Shown one piece after another: positions 42,573-50,878 of a DNA stretch of 64,000 nt. The DNA comes from Butyrivibrio sp. YAB3001. Lineage in GTDB: Bacteria; Bacillota; Clostridia; Lachnospirales; Lachnospiraceae. A program made the position numbers and the translations under genes. Numbering within the stretch: position 1 is the stretch's first letter; every line of letters begins with the position of its first letter. The notes beneath the pieces were generated by a model. It searched no databases and was not told the origin of the DNA. It saw only the letters and a list, made by a program, of their open reading frames with translations. The DNA is taken from positions 124,001 to 188,000 of the forward strand of contig NZ_FOKR01000006.1 of NCBI RefSeq assembly GCF_900112195.1, given 5' to 3'.

Positions 42573-43871
42573 TTATATAGGCAATATTACATCCGCAATA
42601 AACATATTGTCCTTTTTTTCAATTTTAATTCTTCCATGCTCTTTTTCTACAGTTCGCTTTATATTCCCAAGACCAATTCCATGATTTCTAATATCATTCT
42701 TAGATGTTGGGGTGTTTATTCCCAAAAATGTCGCATTTTCGCGCATAGTATTTTTGATGCTAATGCTAAAAAATTCTTCACCAGCCTTAAAGTCAATAAA
42801 TAATTTCAAATTATTTGTTCCACTTTCTTTAAGTCGTTGCAATTCTTCTATAGCATTTTTTACAAGATTTGAATATATCGTACAGATGCTAACCTCATCA
42901 GCTTTTACATCTACAGGTATACTCCCTCTTACTTTAACATCGACAAAATCATAAACTACAGGAAGATAATAATTTGAAATTGCATCTATGACCGAATTTC
43001 CCGTAACATAGCGTTTGGCCCGTAGTGTTCCAAATTCTTCTTTAAGATTTCCAAGATACTCTTTGAGATCGTCAATACTATTGTCATTCAAAAGAGCATT
43101 CATTACCATCAGATGATTCGTCATATCATGCCGGTACTTCCTGGTTTCATCTTCTCTTTCCAGTAAAGATTGATAATACTCCTTTTGAGTAGAATGCAAT
43201 ATACGTTCTTCCTTTATCAATTCCTTCATTCGGGTATTCATATCCAAAACAACCCATATCTGACTTCCAAGAAAAGCAACACCGAGGTACGATAGTAAAC
43301 CTATGATGTAATAACTTCTTTTGTCTGACAACTCACTTGTAATGATAGTAGCATTTAAGCATTGAAAAAAACCGCAAATAATAAATGAACTCTGTGCAAA
43401 TGCATTATAAAAGATCTCGCTTTTATCCTTAAAAAGCTTATTAATGAAATACTTAATCAAAAATATGACCAGTAAAGTAAAAAAAGTGCACAAATCAGTG
43501 ACTATTGTTTGTATTTCAAACTCAGCATCTGTAAGCACACCTAGTCTATCAATAATATTTCCATTCACACTATCAATTGAACTTATACAAAAAATCAGAA
43601 TAATTGTTTGCCATATCTTACTCCGAATTGGCACATCCATGATCCATACAAATCCAATTATCACACTCACATAAAGCACCATATAAACATCTAGATCTGA
43701 CCCCTTATCCAGTTTATAGATAATTACCGGGATAAGAAGCAAAATAGCTTCTATAATCGCCCATGAGCGTTTTAGTCTTATCGATATTTCTTTTTTACTA
43801 ATAAAATATCCTGTAAAATATTTACACAATTCCAAAAACAGGATAGCTTCCAATTCAATCAGCCGAATCAT
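42573..43871 (-). CDS. AgrC-like GHKL sensor histidine kinase
   Basis: 432 residues. Six or so N-terminal membrane helices (about 1-200), a short coiled coil, then a phospho-acceptor His in KYRHDMTNHL (about 245) and a GHKL ATPase domain (LVKNAIEEL as N box; HGIGLGNIKRTVEKEHG as G box). This is the class that senses peptides. The ATG at 43871 is 3 bases past the response-regulator stop, with AGGAGG overlapping the end of that gene: translationally coupled. It probably controls the adjacent ABC exporter in response to a peptide or antibiotic. I see no AgrB/AgrD-like genes. Confidence 0.92.
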   Translation of the reverse strand: MIRLIELEAILFLELCKYFTGYFISKKEISIRLKRSWAIIEAILLLIPVIIYKLDKGSDLDVYMVLYVSVIIGFVWIMDVPIRSKIWQTIILIFCISSIDSVNGNIIDRLGVLTDAEFEIQTIVTDLCTFFTLLVIFLIKYFINKLFKDKSEIFYNAFAQSSFIICGFFQCLNATIITSELSDKRSYYIIGLLSYLGVAFLGSQIWVVLDMNTRMKELIKEERILHSTQKEYYQSLLEREDETRKYRHDMTNHLMVMNALLNDNSIDDLKEYLGNLKEEFGTLRAKRYVTGNSVIDAISNYYLPVVYDFVDVKVRGSIPVDVKADEVSICTIYSNLVKNAIEELQRLKESGTNNLKLFIDFKAGEEFFSISIKNTMRENATFLGINTPTSKNDIRNHGIGLGNIKRTVEKEHGRIKIEKKDNMFIADVILPI

Positions 43872-43874
43872 GCA

Positions 43875-44591
43875 TCAGCCTCCTAACCTGTAATTAAGGT
43901 CATACTCTGTATACTGACACATAAAATCTGTCTGACGCCTCTTCGATATTGGTAGCGTTTCATTTTTAATAGTAACACTATCTTTTTTATACGAATCAAC
44001 ATACTTAAGATTAACAAGATATTGTCTATGTATTCTACAAAACAAACGCTTATCCAGCGTTTCTTCCAACGCATCAAGCGATGTATCTTTTCTGTAAACA
44101 CCCTTTCCGGCAATTATTTCTACATAACCATTGAATGCTCGAATATATTTGATATCTTTTTCTTTAACCTTATAGCAAACTCTGTTTAAAAACATCTCTA
44201 CTGTATGTTCTCCAACAGACATGTCCAGAGAAGCACATAAAGCATCTCGTATTTCATCTCTATCATATGGTTTTGTTATAAAGCGAAGTGCATGAATTCG
44301 AAAACCATCTTTAAACCGATCTATACGAGATGTAGCCAAAATAATCTTACATGAAGGATTCAGCTCTCTTACTCTTTCTCCTGCCTCAATTCCATCCAAT
44401 TCAGGCATTTCTATATCCAAAAAAAGAATACTTAAATCTTTAACTTCCTCTAGCATTTTAAACGGAGATGTAAAAACTCTAATCTCCCAATGTATGCCAT
44501 TTAATTCGCTTTTCAAAGAAGCAATCTGTTCCTGTAAAATAAGGGCGGACACTCGTTGATCATCACACACCCCTATAATAGTTTTTGACAT
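43875..44591 (-). CDS. LytTR-type response regulator
   Basis: 238 residues. Receiver domain (about 1-120) with an acidic pocket at CDDQR and phospho-acceptor Asp in LSILFLDIEMPELDG, then a LytTR DNA-binding domain (about 135-235) with YIRAFNGYVEII and FCRIHRQYLVNLKYV. It binds direct repeats upstream of its targets. The ATG at 44591 has GGAGGAATT upstream; the longer frame to 44642 has no site. It lies between the exporter permease and the kinase in one operon. Confidence 0.93.
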   Translation of the reverse strand: MSKTIIGVCDDQRVSALILQEQIASLKSELNGIHWEIRVFTSPFKMLEEVKDLSILFLDIEMPELDGIEAGERVRELNPSCKIILATSRIDRFKDGFRIHALRFITKPYDRDEIRDALCASLDMSVGEHTVEMFLNRVCYKVKEKDIKYIRAFNGYVEIIAGKGVYRKDTSLDALEETLDKRLFCRIHRQYLVNLKYVDSYKKDSVTIKNETLPISKRRQTDFMCQYTEYDLNYRLGG

Positions 44592-44761
44592 GTAACTAAA
44601 TTCCTCCAAATATAACCCAAATCCGTAATCAATATGTAACATTTTTTTACGTTTTTTTCAAGTTATTTGAAGATCAAAAATCTAAAAAGTAATAGCCCTT
44701 AATCTACAGTTTTTAATGCTGTTATGTATTTTTATTCAATTCCATATCCTTAACCTGTCAT

Positions 44762-45622
44762 TTACTTTGTCTTTTTGAAAAATGTAATTCTAATAAGTGA
44801 TAACAGATAAAACAAAACGGCTGAACCAATGATAAATGCCAAATGGATACCTGGTGTACATTTGGTATCACCGATTTTAATAATGATCCCCAATTCTTCA
44901 CGAAATCCCTGAATAAACTCCGCCGGATAGTCTTTCATTCCTGTTTCAATAGCAGTTTCTGTCATAATCTGCCTAAGAAGTGCTGCAGAATGTGTACAAG
45001 GAAGAAATGACATTACCTTTTGAACTGTGTCAGGAAGATGGCCTATCGGAACATATGCCCCAACAAGGAAACCGATTGAAGCGCCAATCAAGATTGAACA
45101 TCCTGAAAAAGCCTGGGATGATCTTAGAAATGTACAAACAAATCCAACAATAGAACTTGAAGATAAAACTGTCAGTAAGATAACTCCGATTACCTTAAGT
45201 GCCTGCTCAGTAGTAAGCAATTCTCCTTCATTTGCAACAATATATATCTCTGCAAGTGCAAATGTCACAAGTGTCATGATTACGCCAATTGCGATTGAGT
45301 TAAGCATATAAGCACCAATAATCTTAGATTTCTTAACTGGAGATGTATAGAAATCCCTATAGTTTTTGTTTGATTCATCATTTACCATTACACCATAGGC
45401 TCCCATACCTGTTGTCATAGTAGCTGCAGCAATCAGTCCTCCCATCACCCAGCTATTCATGATGAACGCTCCATTTATATCCATCTGAATTGAATCAGTC
45501 ATTGTGTCACCAAGGAAAAGTGCATAGAGTACAATTATAAGCAGAGCCCCAAACAGAGAGAAAAACACTGCTGTCTTGTCTCGAAAATAAATACTCAGAT
45601 TTCTTTTTAACATTCCTCTCAT
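44762..45622 (-). CDS. ABC-2-type exporter permease
   Basis: 286 residues and six predicted spans, with an N-terminal segment LSIYFRDKTAVFFSLFGALL characteristic of DrrB-like permeases. The start overlaps the ATPase stop by 4 bases (ATGA), so the two are translationally coupled. With the ATPase it would export or confer resistance to a peptide or drug. A 170-base gap of AT-rich sequence separates it from the response regulator; no LytTR-box pair is evident there. Confidence 0.9.
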   Translation of the reverse strand: MRGMLKRNLSIYFRDKTAVFFSLFGALLIIVLYALFLGDTMTDSIQMDINGAFIMNSWVMGGLIAAATMTTGMGAYGVMVNDESNKNYRDFYTSPVKKSKIIGAYMLNSIAIGVIMTLVTFALAEIYIVANEGELLTTEQALKVIGVILLTVLSSSSIVGFVCTFLRSSQAFSGCSILIGASIGFLVGAYVPIGHLPDTVQKVMSFLPCTHSAALLRQIMTETAIETGMKDYPAEFIQGFREELGIIIKIGDTKCTPGIHLAFIIGSAVLFYLLSLIRITFFKKTK

Positions 45623-46533
45623 TCTCTTATCTCCTTACCTGTAACATTTAAAAACACATCATCCATAGTTCCGTGAAGTACCTCAAAGCTATCAAGGACA
45701 TCATTAACTTTATTAAGTATCGGGATAGCATCCTTTGTATTTTTTAACTTGACGTAATACGCCTGACCGTTTTTCTCGTAATCTGCTGAAGAGTCTTCAA
45801 GAAGTTTTTCCATACCTTCATCATCATTTGCAGATATCTTTAATACTTCCGCACTATATTTCTCTTTTAACTCCAAAGGTGTTCCCTGAACCGCAATCTT
45901 TCCACCATCAATGATAACTACTTCATCAGCATCTTTAGACTCTTCCATATAGTGTGTAGTAAGGAAGATCGTCATATCTTTTTCCTTCTGGAGTTTTAAG
46001 ACAGTTTCCCATACATTCTTTCTTGTCTGAGGATCAAGTCCTGTCGTTGGCTCATCCAAAAAAAGAATTTTGGGAGTATTAAGAAGCGCTCTTGCAATAT
46101 CCGCTCTTCTTCTCTGTCCTCCGGAAAGCTTACCGTAAGGTCTGTCTATAAAATCAACAATATCTGCTGCCTGCGCAGCTTTCTCAATAGCTTCATTTAT
46201 CTCTGCCTTATCTGAGTAATAAAACCCTGCTCTTACTCTTAAATTCTCTCTAACAGTAAGTATTGGATCCAGAAGACTGTCCTGAAATACAACCCCTATA
46301 CTGTCACGAATTTTCTCCGGCTTTTTGTTCAGATCATAACCATTGATAGTTACTTCTCCTTCACTCGGAGATAACAAAGTACATAGCATATTAATGGTAG
46401 TTGATTTCCCTGCTCCGTTTGGTCCTAAGAACGCAAACAGTTGACCTTTTTTCACAGAGAAATCGATTCCTTTTACCGCCTGAAAATCTCCATATTTTTT
46501 CTTTAGTCCCTTAACCGATATGATATCGCTCAT
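45619..46533 (-). CDS. DrrA-like ABC exporter ATPase
   Basis: 304 residues. Walker A GPNGAGKST, Q-loop VFQDS, signature LSGGQRRR, Walker B KILFLDEPTTGLDP, H-loop TTHYMEES, and the DrrA-type C-terminal domain. The ATG at 46533 is preferred (AAAGGAG 8 bases upstream) over the TTG at 46539. It follows the small ORF (29-base overlap with the longer annotation) and the flavodoxin-like gene. Its partner is the permease directly after it. Confidence 0.93.
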   Translation of the reverse strand: MSDIISVKGLKKKYGDFQAVKGIDFSVKKGQLFAFLGPNGAGKSTTINMLCTLLSPSEGEVTINGYDLNKKPEKIRDSIGVVFQDSLLDPILTVRENLRVRAGFYYSDKAEINEAIEKAAQAADIVDFIDRPYGKLSGGQRRRADIARALLNTPKILFLDEPTTGLDPQTRKNVWETVLKLQKEKDMTIFLTTHYMEESKDADEVVIIDGGKIAVQGTPLELKEKYSAEVLKISANDDEGMEKLLEDSSADYEKNGQAYYVKLKNTKDAIPILNKVNDVLDSFEVLHGTMDDVFLNVTGKEIRE

Positions 46534-46696
46534 CCTCAAAGCTCCTTTCTTCTTTTAAATCCGCTCCCGCTGCCAAAATCACTGCCTGTGCGCCTTCTGG
46601 CTCAAACCTATTAACAAGCCTTTGTACATCTGATGCATTTGATTCGTCTTTACCGCCTTTGATATATTTGTAAATTGCATCTGTTATGCTTTCCAA
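46511..46696 (-). CDS. Small ORF of 61 codons, unknown
   Basis: A TTG start at 46696 with AAGGA 7 bases upstream opens MESITDAIYKYIKGGKDESN..., ending SFEDERYHIG inside the start of the ATPase gene. The central part, FEPEGAQAVILAAGADL, faintly recalls the C-terminus of Asp/Glu racemase-type proteins (GAxxVILGCTEL), so it may be a gene remnant. Otherwise it may be a small operon member whose overlap couples translation to the ATPase. I cannot decide between these. Confidence 0.4.
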   Translation of the reverse strand: MESITDAIYKYIKGGKDESNASDVQRLVNRFEPEGAQAVILAAGADLKEERSFEDERYHIG

Positions 46697-46708
46697 AACG
46701 AGTCCTTA

Positions 46709-47377
46709 TCAACTTACATAATTACTATCAAATAGGCATTGAAAATCTTTTGCTTCCAAGTACCTATTCTTTTGCCAATATTGCTTGATCTCATTGGTAT
46801 CTTCTAATTTACCTATTATCTTTTGATTGATTTCAAAATTGGCTTTCTGCGCTTCCGATACCTTAAAGACGCCTTTATCACATTTTTCTTTTATTCTATC
46901 CGCTATTTGTCTGATTTGTTCTTCCAAATCCTTATTGGTATCTATCCCATCTCTTAAAACAATTTTTCCTATGACGCCACTTCCCCAGGATGATAGCAAT
47001 TTCCCCAAATAGTTAGAAGTAATCAACAATTTCTTTTCGTTACATACAGTAACCAGAATTCCTAACTTTCCAACCATAGGCATCGTATAACACCAAATTG
47101 AAACTTTTTGAAAAAAGGCATTCAAATTTTCATCTATATCACTGCCCTTTTCTTCTGTAATAAACAGTATGATCGATGATTCTTTTAAAGTATCATCTAA
47201 TTCGTCGTTTTTGCCATCGCACGCGGCTTCTATATCCTTTTGTGAAAAAACCTTATGCCCCCCAATTATTTGTTCATTTGTAAACTCATTTACAAATTCA
47301 TCCAATACCTCAGCAAAAACACTCTGATACTTACTAGTTTCCCCCATGCATACAAACATTTTTTGGTTCTTATCCAT
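46709..47377 (-). CDS. Flavodoxin-fold protein, NAD(P)H/FMN-oxidoreductase-like
   Basis: 222 residues. The N-terminal strand-loop MFVCMGETSKYQSVFAEVLDE resembles the phosphate-binding loop of FMN reductases but lacks the usual Gly/Ser-rich sequence. The middle GKLGILVTVCNEKK and LLSSWGSGVIGKIVLRDG fit the later strands of the fold. The FMN site is therefore doubtful. First gene of an operon with the small ORF, the exporter and the two-component system. The role is unclear: perhaps modification or sensing linked to the exported compound. Confidence 0.55.
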   Translation of the reverse strand: MDKNQKMFVCMGETSKYQSVFAEVLDEFVNEFTNEQIIGGHKVFSQKDIEAACDGKNDELDDTLKESSIILFITEEKGSDIDENLNAFFQKVSIWCYTMPMVGKLGILVTVCNEKKLLITSNYLGKLLSSWGSGVIGKIVLRDGIDTNKDLEEQIRQIADRIKEKCDKGVFKVSEAQKANFEINQKIIGKLEDTNEIKQYWQKNRYLEAKDFQCLFDSNYVS

Positions 47378-47500
47378 TTTTACCTCACAAAAAAGAATAT
47401 TACCATTTAACAGTACATTATGGTTTGAATAAAATTCATCAATAACTCCATTAATGACTTCTAAACTTTTTAAATGGATAGCATGATAAACACCAAAGAA

Positions 47501-48454
47501 TTAAAGATTATCCAAAAACTGTTCTACGCCTTCCATGTAACCTTTTGCATCATCAATAACGCCTTCTACATGTGCGCTGTCTACATGCATGATTTCTTTT
47601 TTCTCACTTCCAACATTTTCATAAACCTGCTCAACATACTTGGGTGGGCAGACTTCATCTTTATCAGAAACAATGATCATGGTTGGAAGCTGATCTTTTG
47701 CAACCAGCTTTATAGTGTCACCGTCATCATACTTTATCTTTTTTACTAAGCCCATATATGCCTTACTTGTATCAATAAGATAGTTTGTAAACGCTGAATG
47801 AGCGCCTTCTTCTCCATCTCCAAACATAAGTCTTAGTAAGAGTTCCATTCCCGGAACAGGGCTATCACATATTACTGCATCTGCTGCCTGAACAGTTCCC
47901 GGTGTTACACTGGATGCATAAAGAGCTACTGTCTGGCCTCCCATTGACTGGCCATGAACATAAACTTTATCTTTGCCCAGGTCCTGCCTTGCATATTCAA
48001 CCATAGCCTTAACATCACGCAATTCATGAATTCCAAAAGTGACCTTTTCATCAGGATTTGCTCCATGTCCTCTTTGATCATAGATGATCACATCATAACC
48101 ATCATCAAGATACTGCTCCGCCAGAGGAACCATACAAACCCTGTCTCCTCCTGCGCCATGAACTAAAACAACACATTTATCGCTTCCATTTTCAAAATAA
48201 GTTCCGGGAGCCTCGTTTCCATCCTCAGCAGTAGCAACAAAGTCTTTTCCCTTATACTTTGAATAGAATGAATCAACATCATATTCCCAGGTTTCAAGCT
48301 GTTTCAAACTGGCAGCCACAGTATCTTTTTCCCTATTCTGATATAATATCTGATCCGTGACAAATGCGCCCATTGCAACAGAACCAATTATTGCGATTCC
48401 GGCTACAACACCTAATATAATCCCCGTAACCTTAAATAGCTTATTCTTTTTCAT
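47501..48454 (-). CDS. Membrane-anchored alpha/beta hydrolase
   Basis: 317 residues. An N-terminal membrane helix (about 6-30) anchors a hydrolase domain outside the membrane. Oxyanion segment VLVHGAGGDRV, nucleophile Ser in GQSMGGQ, acid Asp in VSDKDEVCPP, His in DSAHVEG. The substrate is unknown; related proteins are serine aminopeptidase/lysophospholipase-like. The ATG at 48454 is chosen because AGAGG is about 11 bases upstream; the TTG at 48463 is too close to it. Same strand as its neighbours but separated from them by about 120-200 bases. Confidence 0.88.
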   Translation of the reverse strand: MKKNKLFKVTGIILGVVAGIAIIGSVAMGAFVTDQILYQNREKDTVAASLKQLETWEYDVDSFYSKYKGKDFVATAEDGNEAPGTYFENGSDKCVVLVHGAGGDRVCMVPLAEQYLDDGYDVIIYDQRGHGANPDEKVTFGIHELRDVKAMVEYARQDLGKDKVYVHGQSMGGQTVALYASSVTPGTVQAADAVICDSPVPGMELLLRLMFGDGEEGAHSAFTNYLIDTSKAYMGLVKKIKYDDGDTIKLVAKDQLPTMIIVSDKDEVCPPKYVEQVYENVGSEKKEIMHVDSAHVEGVIDDAKGYMEGVEQFLDNL

Positions 48455-48607
48455 AATAATCAATACCTCTTTTCATAACATTAGCCTTTGCGCTTTATTC
48501 TCGATATTATCGCTAATATCAACGATACCGTATAACAAAAAGTATACTTAAAAAGAAGATACAATTCGCCCCAAAGTCCTTAAACGCTTCTTTAAATCCT
48601 TTAACGC

Positions 48608-48650
48608 AAAACTACCGCAAGACAGTTTTTCTGTCTTGCGGTAGTTTTTT
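48608..48650. terminator. Strong bidirectional terminator after the cooS homologue
   Basis: An 18-bp perfect stem, AAAACTACCGCAAGACAG (48608-48625) with 48631-48648, and a TTTTT loop. U-runs on both strands. Confidence 0.92.
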
Positions 48651-48659
48651 ACTTGATTA

Positions 48660-50774
48660 TTATTCCCAGCCTAATGCCTTGCGCTTAGCTTTCATATCTT
48701 CCACGATGAGATTTCCAAGCGCTACCGGGTCTGTATTAACATTCATTGTTGAGCCAAGGAGTTCTTTAGTTCCATATTTCAAAAACTCAATAACATTTTT
48801 TGAGCCATAAATCTGAGCCTCTACGCAGTGATAGGAACTGATTCCGTTAAGTCTAAAGCCAAGGGCTGCATCTATGCCTTTTTCGTTGCCCCACTCGGGA
48901 GAAGCAAAGGCAAATGGAAGCTCATATAGATTTTTTCCAAGGACGCCTGCTACACCGGCAAATATTCCTGTTGAGCGGGTGTTATCAATACACTCACCAA
49001 CATGCCATACCGGTGGAAGATCCGGCTCTAAGAATTCGCGCAGAGATTCGCCTGCTTTTTCTTTTCCCGAAATTGCGCAGTAACCCAGTTTCATAAGAGG
49101 GAAGGATGCGCAGCCATTTGTGATGATAAGAACATTGTTCTTAAGAAGTACATCTGCAACATCTATAATGCACTTTTCATAGAGAACCTTTGGATTGTTG
49201 CAGCCAACCATGTTTACAATGCCAAGTATCTGGCCTGATTTTATGGCTTCTGCCAAAGGTTTCATGCTTCCAAATCTCTTGTGGATATACTCAACAGAAA
49301 ATCCAACTTCTGCCTCAACCTCATATGGAGGAATGTAAACAGGGATTCCTTTCCTGTTTTCAAAGCTTTCAATCGCACGGCGGACTATCTTTTCTGCAAG
49401 TTCCTGAGTTTGGCTTAAGTTGCTGTGATGATGGTCATATTCATAGCGCTCCGCGCCGGGAAGGCGAGCTGATTCACTGGTGGTAACAACCACAGTCTTA
49501 AAGCAATGCGCAACATCCATAATTGAAGGAAAAACATCCTGCACATCAGCAACCCACAGATCCAGTGCGCCTGTTCCAAGAACAAGTTCTGCTGATACCG
49601 CATTTGAAAGAGGAATAACACCACTATCACGATACATGGCAGAAAGTCCCGAACAGCAAATACCATAAAATCTGATTCCCTTTGCACCTTTCTCTTTTGC
49701 CAGGGAAATAAGGTCTTCTCTCTTACCTGCTGCCACAATCTGACTGACAAGAAGTGGAAGATGTCCATGAACAGCTATATTAACATAGCCTTTTTCAAGT
49801 GCACCGATATTTACCTTTGACGTAACTCTGTCACCAACTCCAAATAAAGCATCAGTAGCAAGGCTTGCTCCTACAACTCCTGAGAAAGTAAACGCTAGTC
49901 CGCAGCGCAAGAACTGCTGCATTATGCTTTTCCAGTCGCCATCTGTTGCGCAGCCACTCTTGTGATATGCTTCAAAAACCTCATGATAAGCACTGATTGG
50001 AAGGATATCCAACTCTTCCCAGGTCTTTTGTCTTTCCGGGAGTGCACAGGCCTTGATTGTCTTATACTCACCAGGAACAGTTCTTGATAAATCCTCAAGA
50101 AGTACATCAGCAAGATCTTTAGCGACATTCTTAAGCTGTCGATTTTTCTCTTTTATCCCAAAAGCCTGCGCAGTGCTTCTTATTTTTTGCTCACCTAAAA
50201 TTGGTATATCAAGCTCTCCCTCTGCAACTTTTTTAAGCGCAAGCATGACTTCTCTTGCATGCATTCCATGCTGTGAAGCTCCCGCAGCTGCTGAGCGAAG
50301 AAGATTTCTTGCAACAATCAAGTCTGCGTCTGCGCCGCATACACCCTTCGGTGCTTTCGCAGTAATACGGCAGGGTCCCATATTGCAGATCTTACAACAG
50401 GTTCCGCTAAGTCCAAAATTACACTGGGGCTTTTGAGCATCAAAACGGTCAAAAGTTGTGTCAATTCCAAGCTGTTCCATGCGAAGAAGCATCTCTCTGA
50501 CTGCCGGATCAGGCGTTTGTTCTATCACATCCTGCTTTGAAGGAAATGTCTTTCTATATTCTGAAACAGCATTCATATAATCTTTGGTAAAATCTTCCGG
50601 ACTGCTATCACCGCCGTGATCACTGGCTTTGAGCGTTACTGTCGGAATTCCATGCTCATCAAACCCAATAAGATTTCTGTGGGAATGGATATGCTCCAGC
50701 CCTTTGTGACCATGTGAATGACCATGTTCATGGTCATGCTCATGATCATCAATGTGATTGTGTGAGTGACTCAT
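48660..50774 (-). CDS. CooS-family (CO-dehydrogenase-like) protein with His-rich N-terminus and altered active site
   Basis: 704 residues. The CODH scaffold is clear: Cys118 and Cys126 (D-cluster), Cys127, Cys130, Cys135 and Cys146 (B-cluster). C-cluster positions include the HGH at 336-338, Cys373/374 (GICCSG), Cys525 (VGCNNP), Cys555 (NGCAS) and Cys595 (GECIDN). The remaining C-cluster cysteine (Cys333 in Carboxydothermus CODH-II, usually DVQCIMPS) is Asp413 (DVQDVFPS). Lys632 and the His pair 169/172 are kept. CooS-V of C. hydrogenoformans, also lacking one canonical Cys, holds an Fe/S/O hybrid cluster and does not oxidise CO; this protein may be similar. Residues 1-32 include 13 His. No cooC, cooF or acs genes are adjacent. 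Confidence 0.9.
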   Translation of the reverse strand: MSHSHNHIDDHEHDHEHGHSHGHKGLEHIHSHRNLIGFDEHGIPTVTLKASDHGGDSSPEDFTKDYMNAVSEYRKTFPSKQDVIEQTPDPAVREMLLRMEQLGIDTTFDRFDAQKPQCNFGLSGTCCKICNMGPCRITAKAPKGVCGADADLIVARNLLRSAAAGASQHGMHAREVMLALKKVAEGELDIPILGEQKIRSTAQAFGIKEKNRQLKNVAKDLADVLLEDLSRTVPGEYKTIKACALPERQKTWEELDILPISAYHEVFEAYHKSGCATDGDWKSIMQQFLRCGLAFTFSGVVGASLATDALFGVGDRVTSKVNIGALEKGYVNIAVHGHLPLLVSQIVAAGKREDLISLAKEKGAKGIRFYGICCSGLSAMYRDSGVIPLSNAVSAELVLGTGALDLWVADVQDVFPSIMDVAHCFKTVVVTTSESARLPGAERYEYDHHHSNLSQTQELAEKIVRRAIESFENRKGIPVYIPPYEVEAEVGFSVEYIHKRFGSMKPLAEAIKSGQILGIVNMVGCNNPKVLYEKCIIDVADVLLKNNVLIITNGCASFPLMKLGYCAISGKEKAGESLREFLEPDLPPVWHVGECIDNTRSTGIFAGVAGVLGKNLYELPFAFASPEWGNEKGIDAALGFRLNGISSYHCVEAQIYGSKNVIEFLKYGTKELLGSTMNVNTDPVALGNLIVEDMKAKRKALGWE

Positions 50775-50823
50775 ACTAACAATTCTCCCCTAAATTATTT
50801 TTATTTATTACAACTATAACGAT

Positions 50824-50855
50824 GTCACAGATTGTTTCGCGCAATGCGCGTCACA
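50824..50855 (-). promoter_or_regulatory. Candidate control site upstream of the cooS homologue
   Basis: In the 104-base gap before cooS, a 6-bp palindrome CGCGCA-A-TGCGCG (50838-50850) is flanked by direct copies of GTCACA (50824-50829 and 50850-50855; TGTGAC on the minus strand) 26 bases apart. TGTGA-type half sites are typical of CRP/FNR-family proteins, but here they are direct, not inverted. No clear -10 box. Confidence 0.4.
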
Positions 50856-50878
50856 ATTCTATGTACATTTAGAAATCA

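Noticed and set aside
44643-44761. AgrD-like peptide gene or LytTR box between permease and response regulator
   Set aside because: Only a 7-codon frame and no paired repeats of LytTR-box type could be found.
46511-46696. Assigning the 61-codon ORF as an Asp/Glu racemase fragment
   Set aside because: Similarity rests on a few residues (GAQAVILAAG) and lacks the catalytic Cys; left as unknown.
48660-50774. Energy-conserving or Wood-Ljungdahl CO dehydrogenase
   Set aside because: No cooC, cooF, hydrogenase or acs genes adjacent, and one active-site cysteine is missing.
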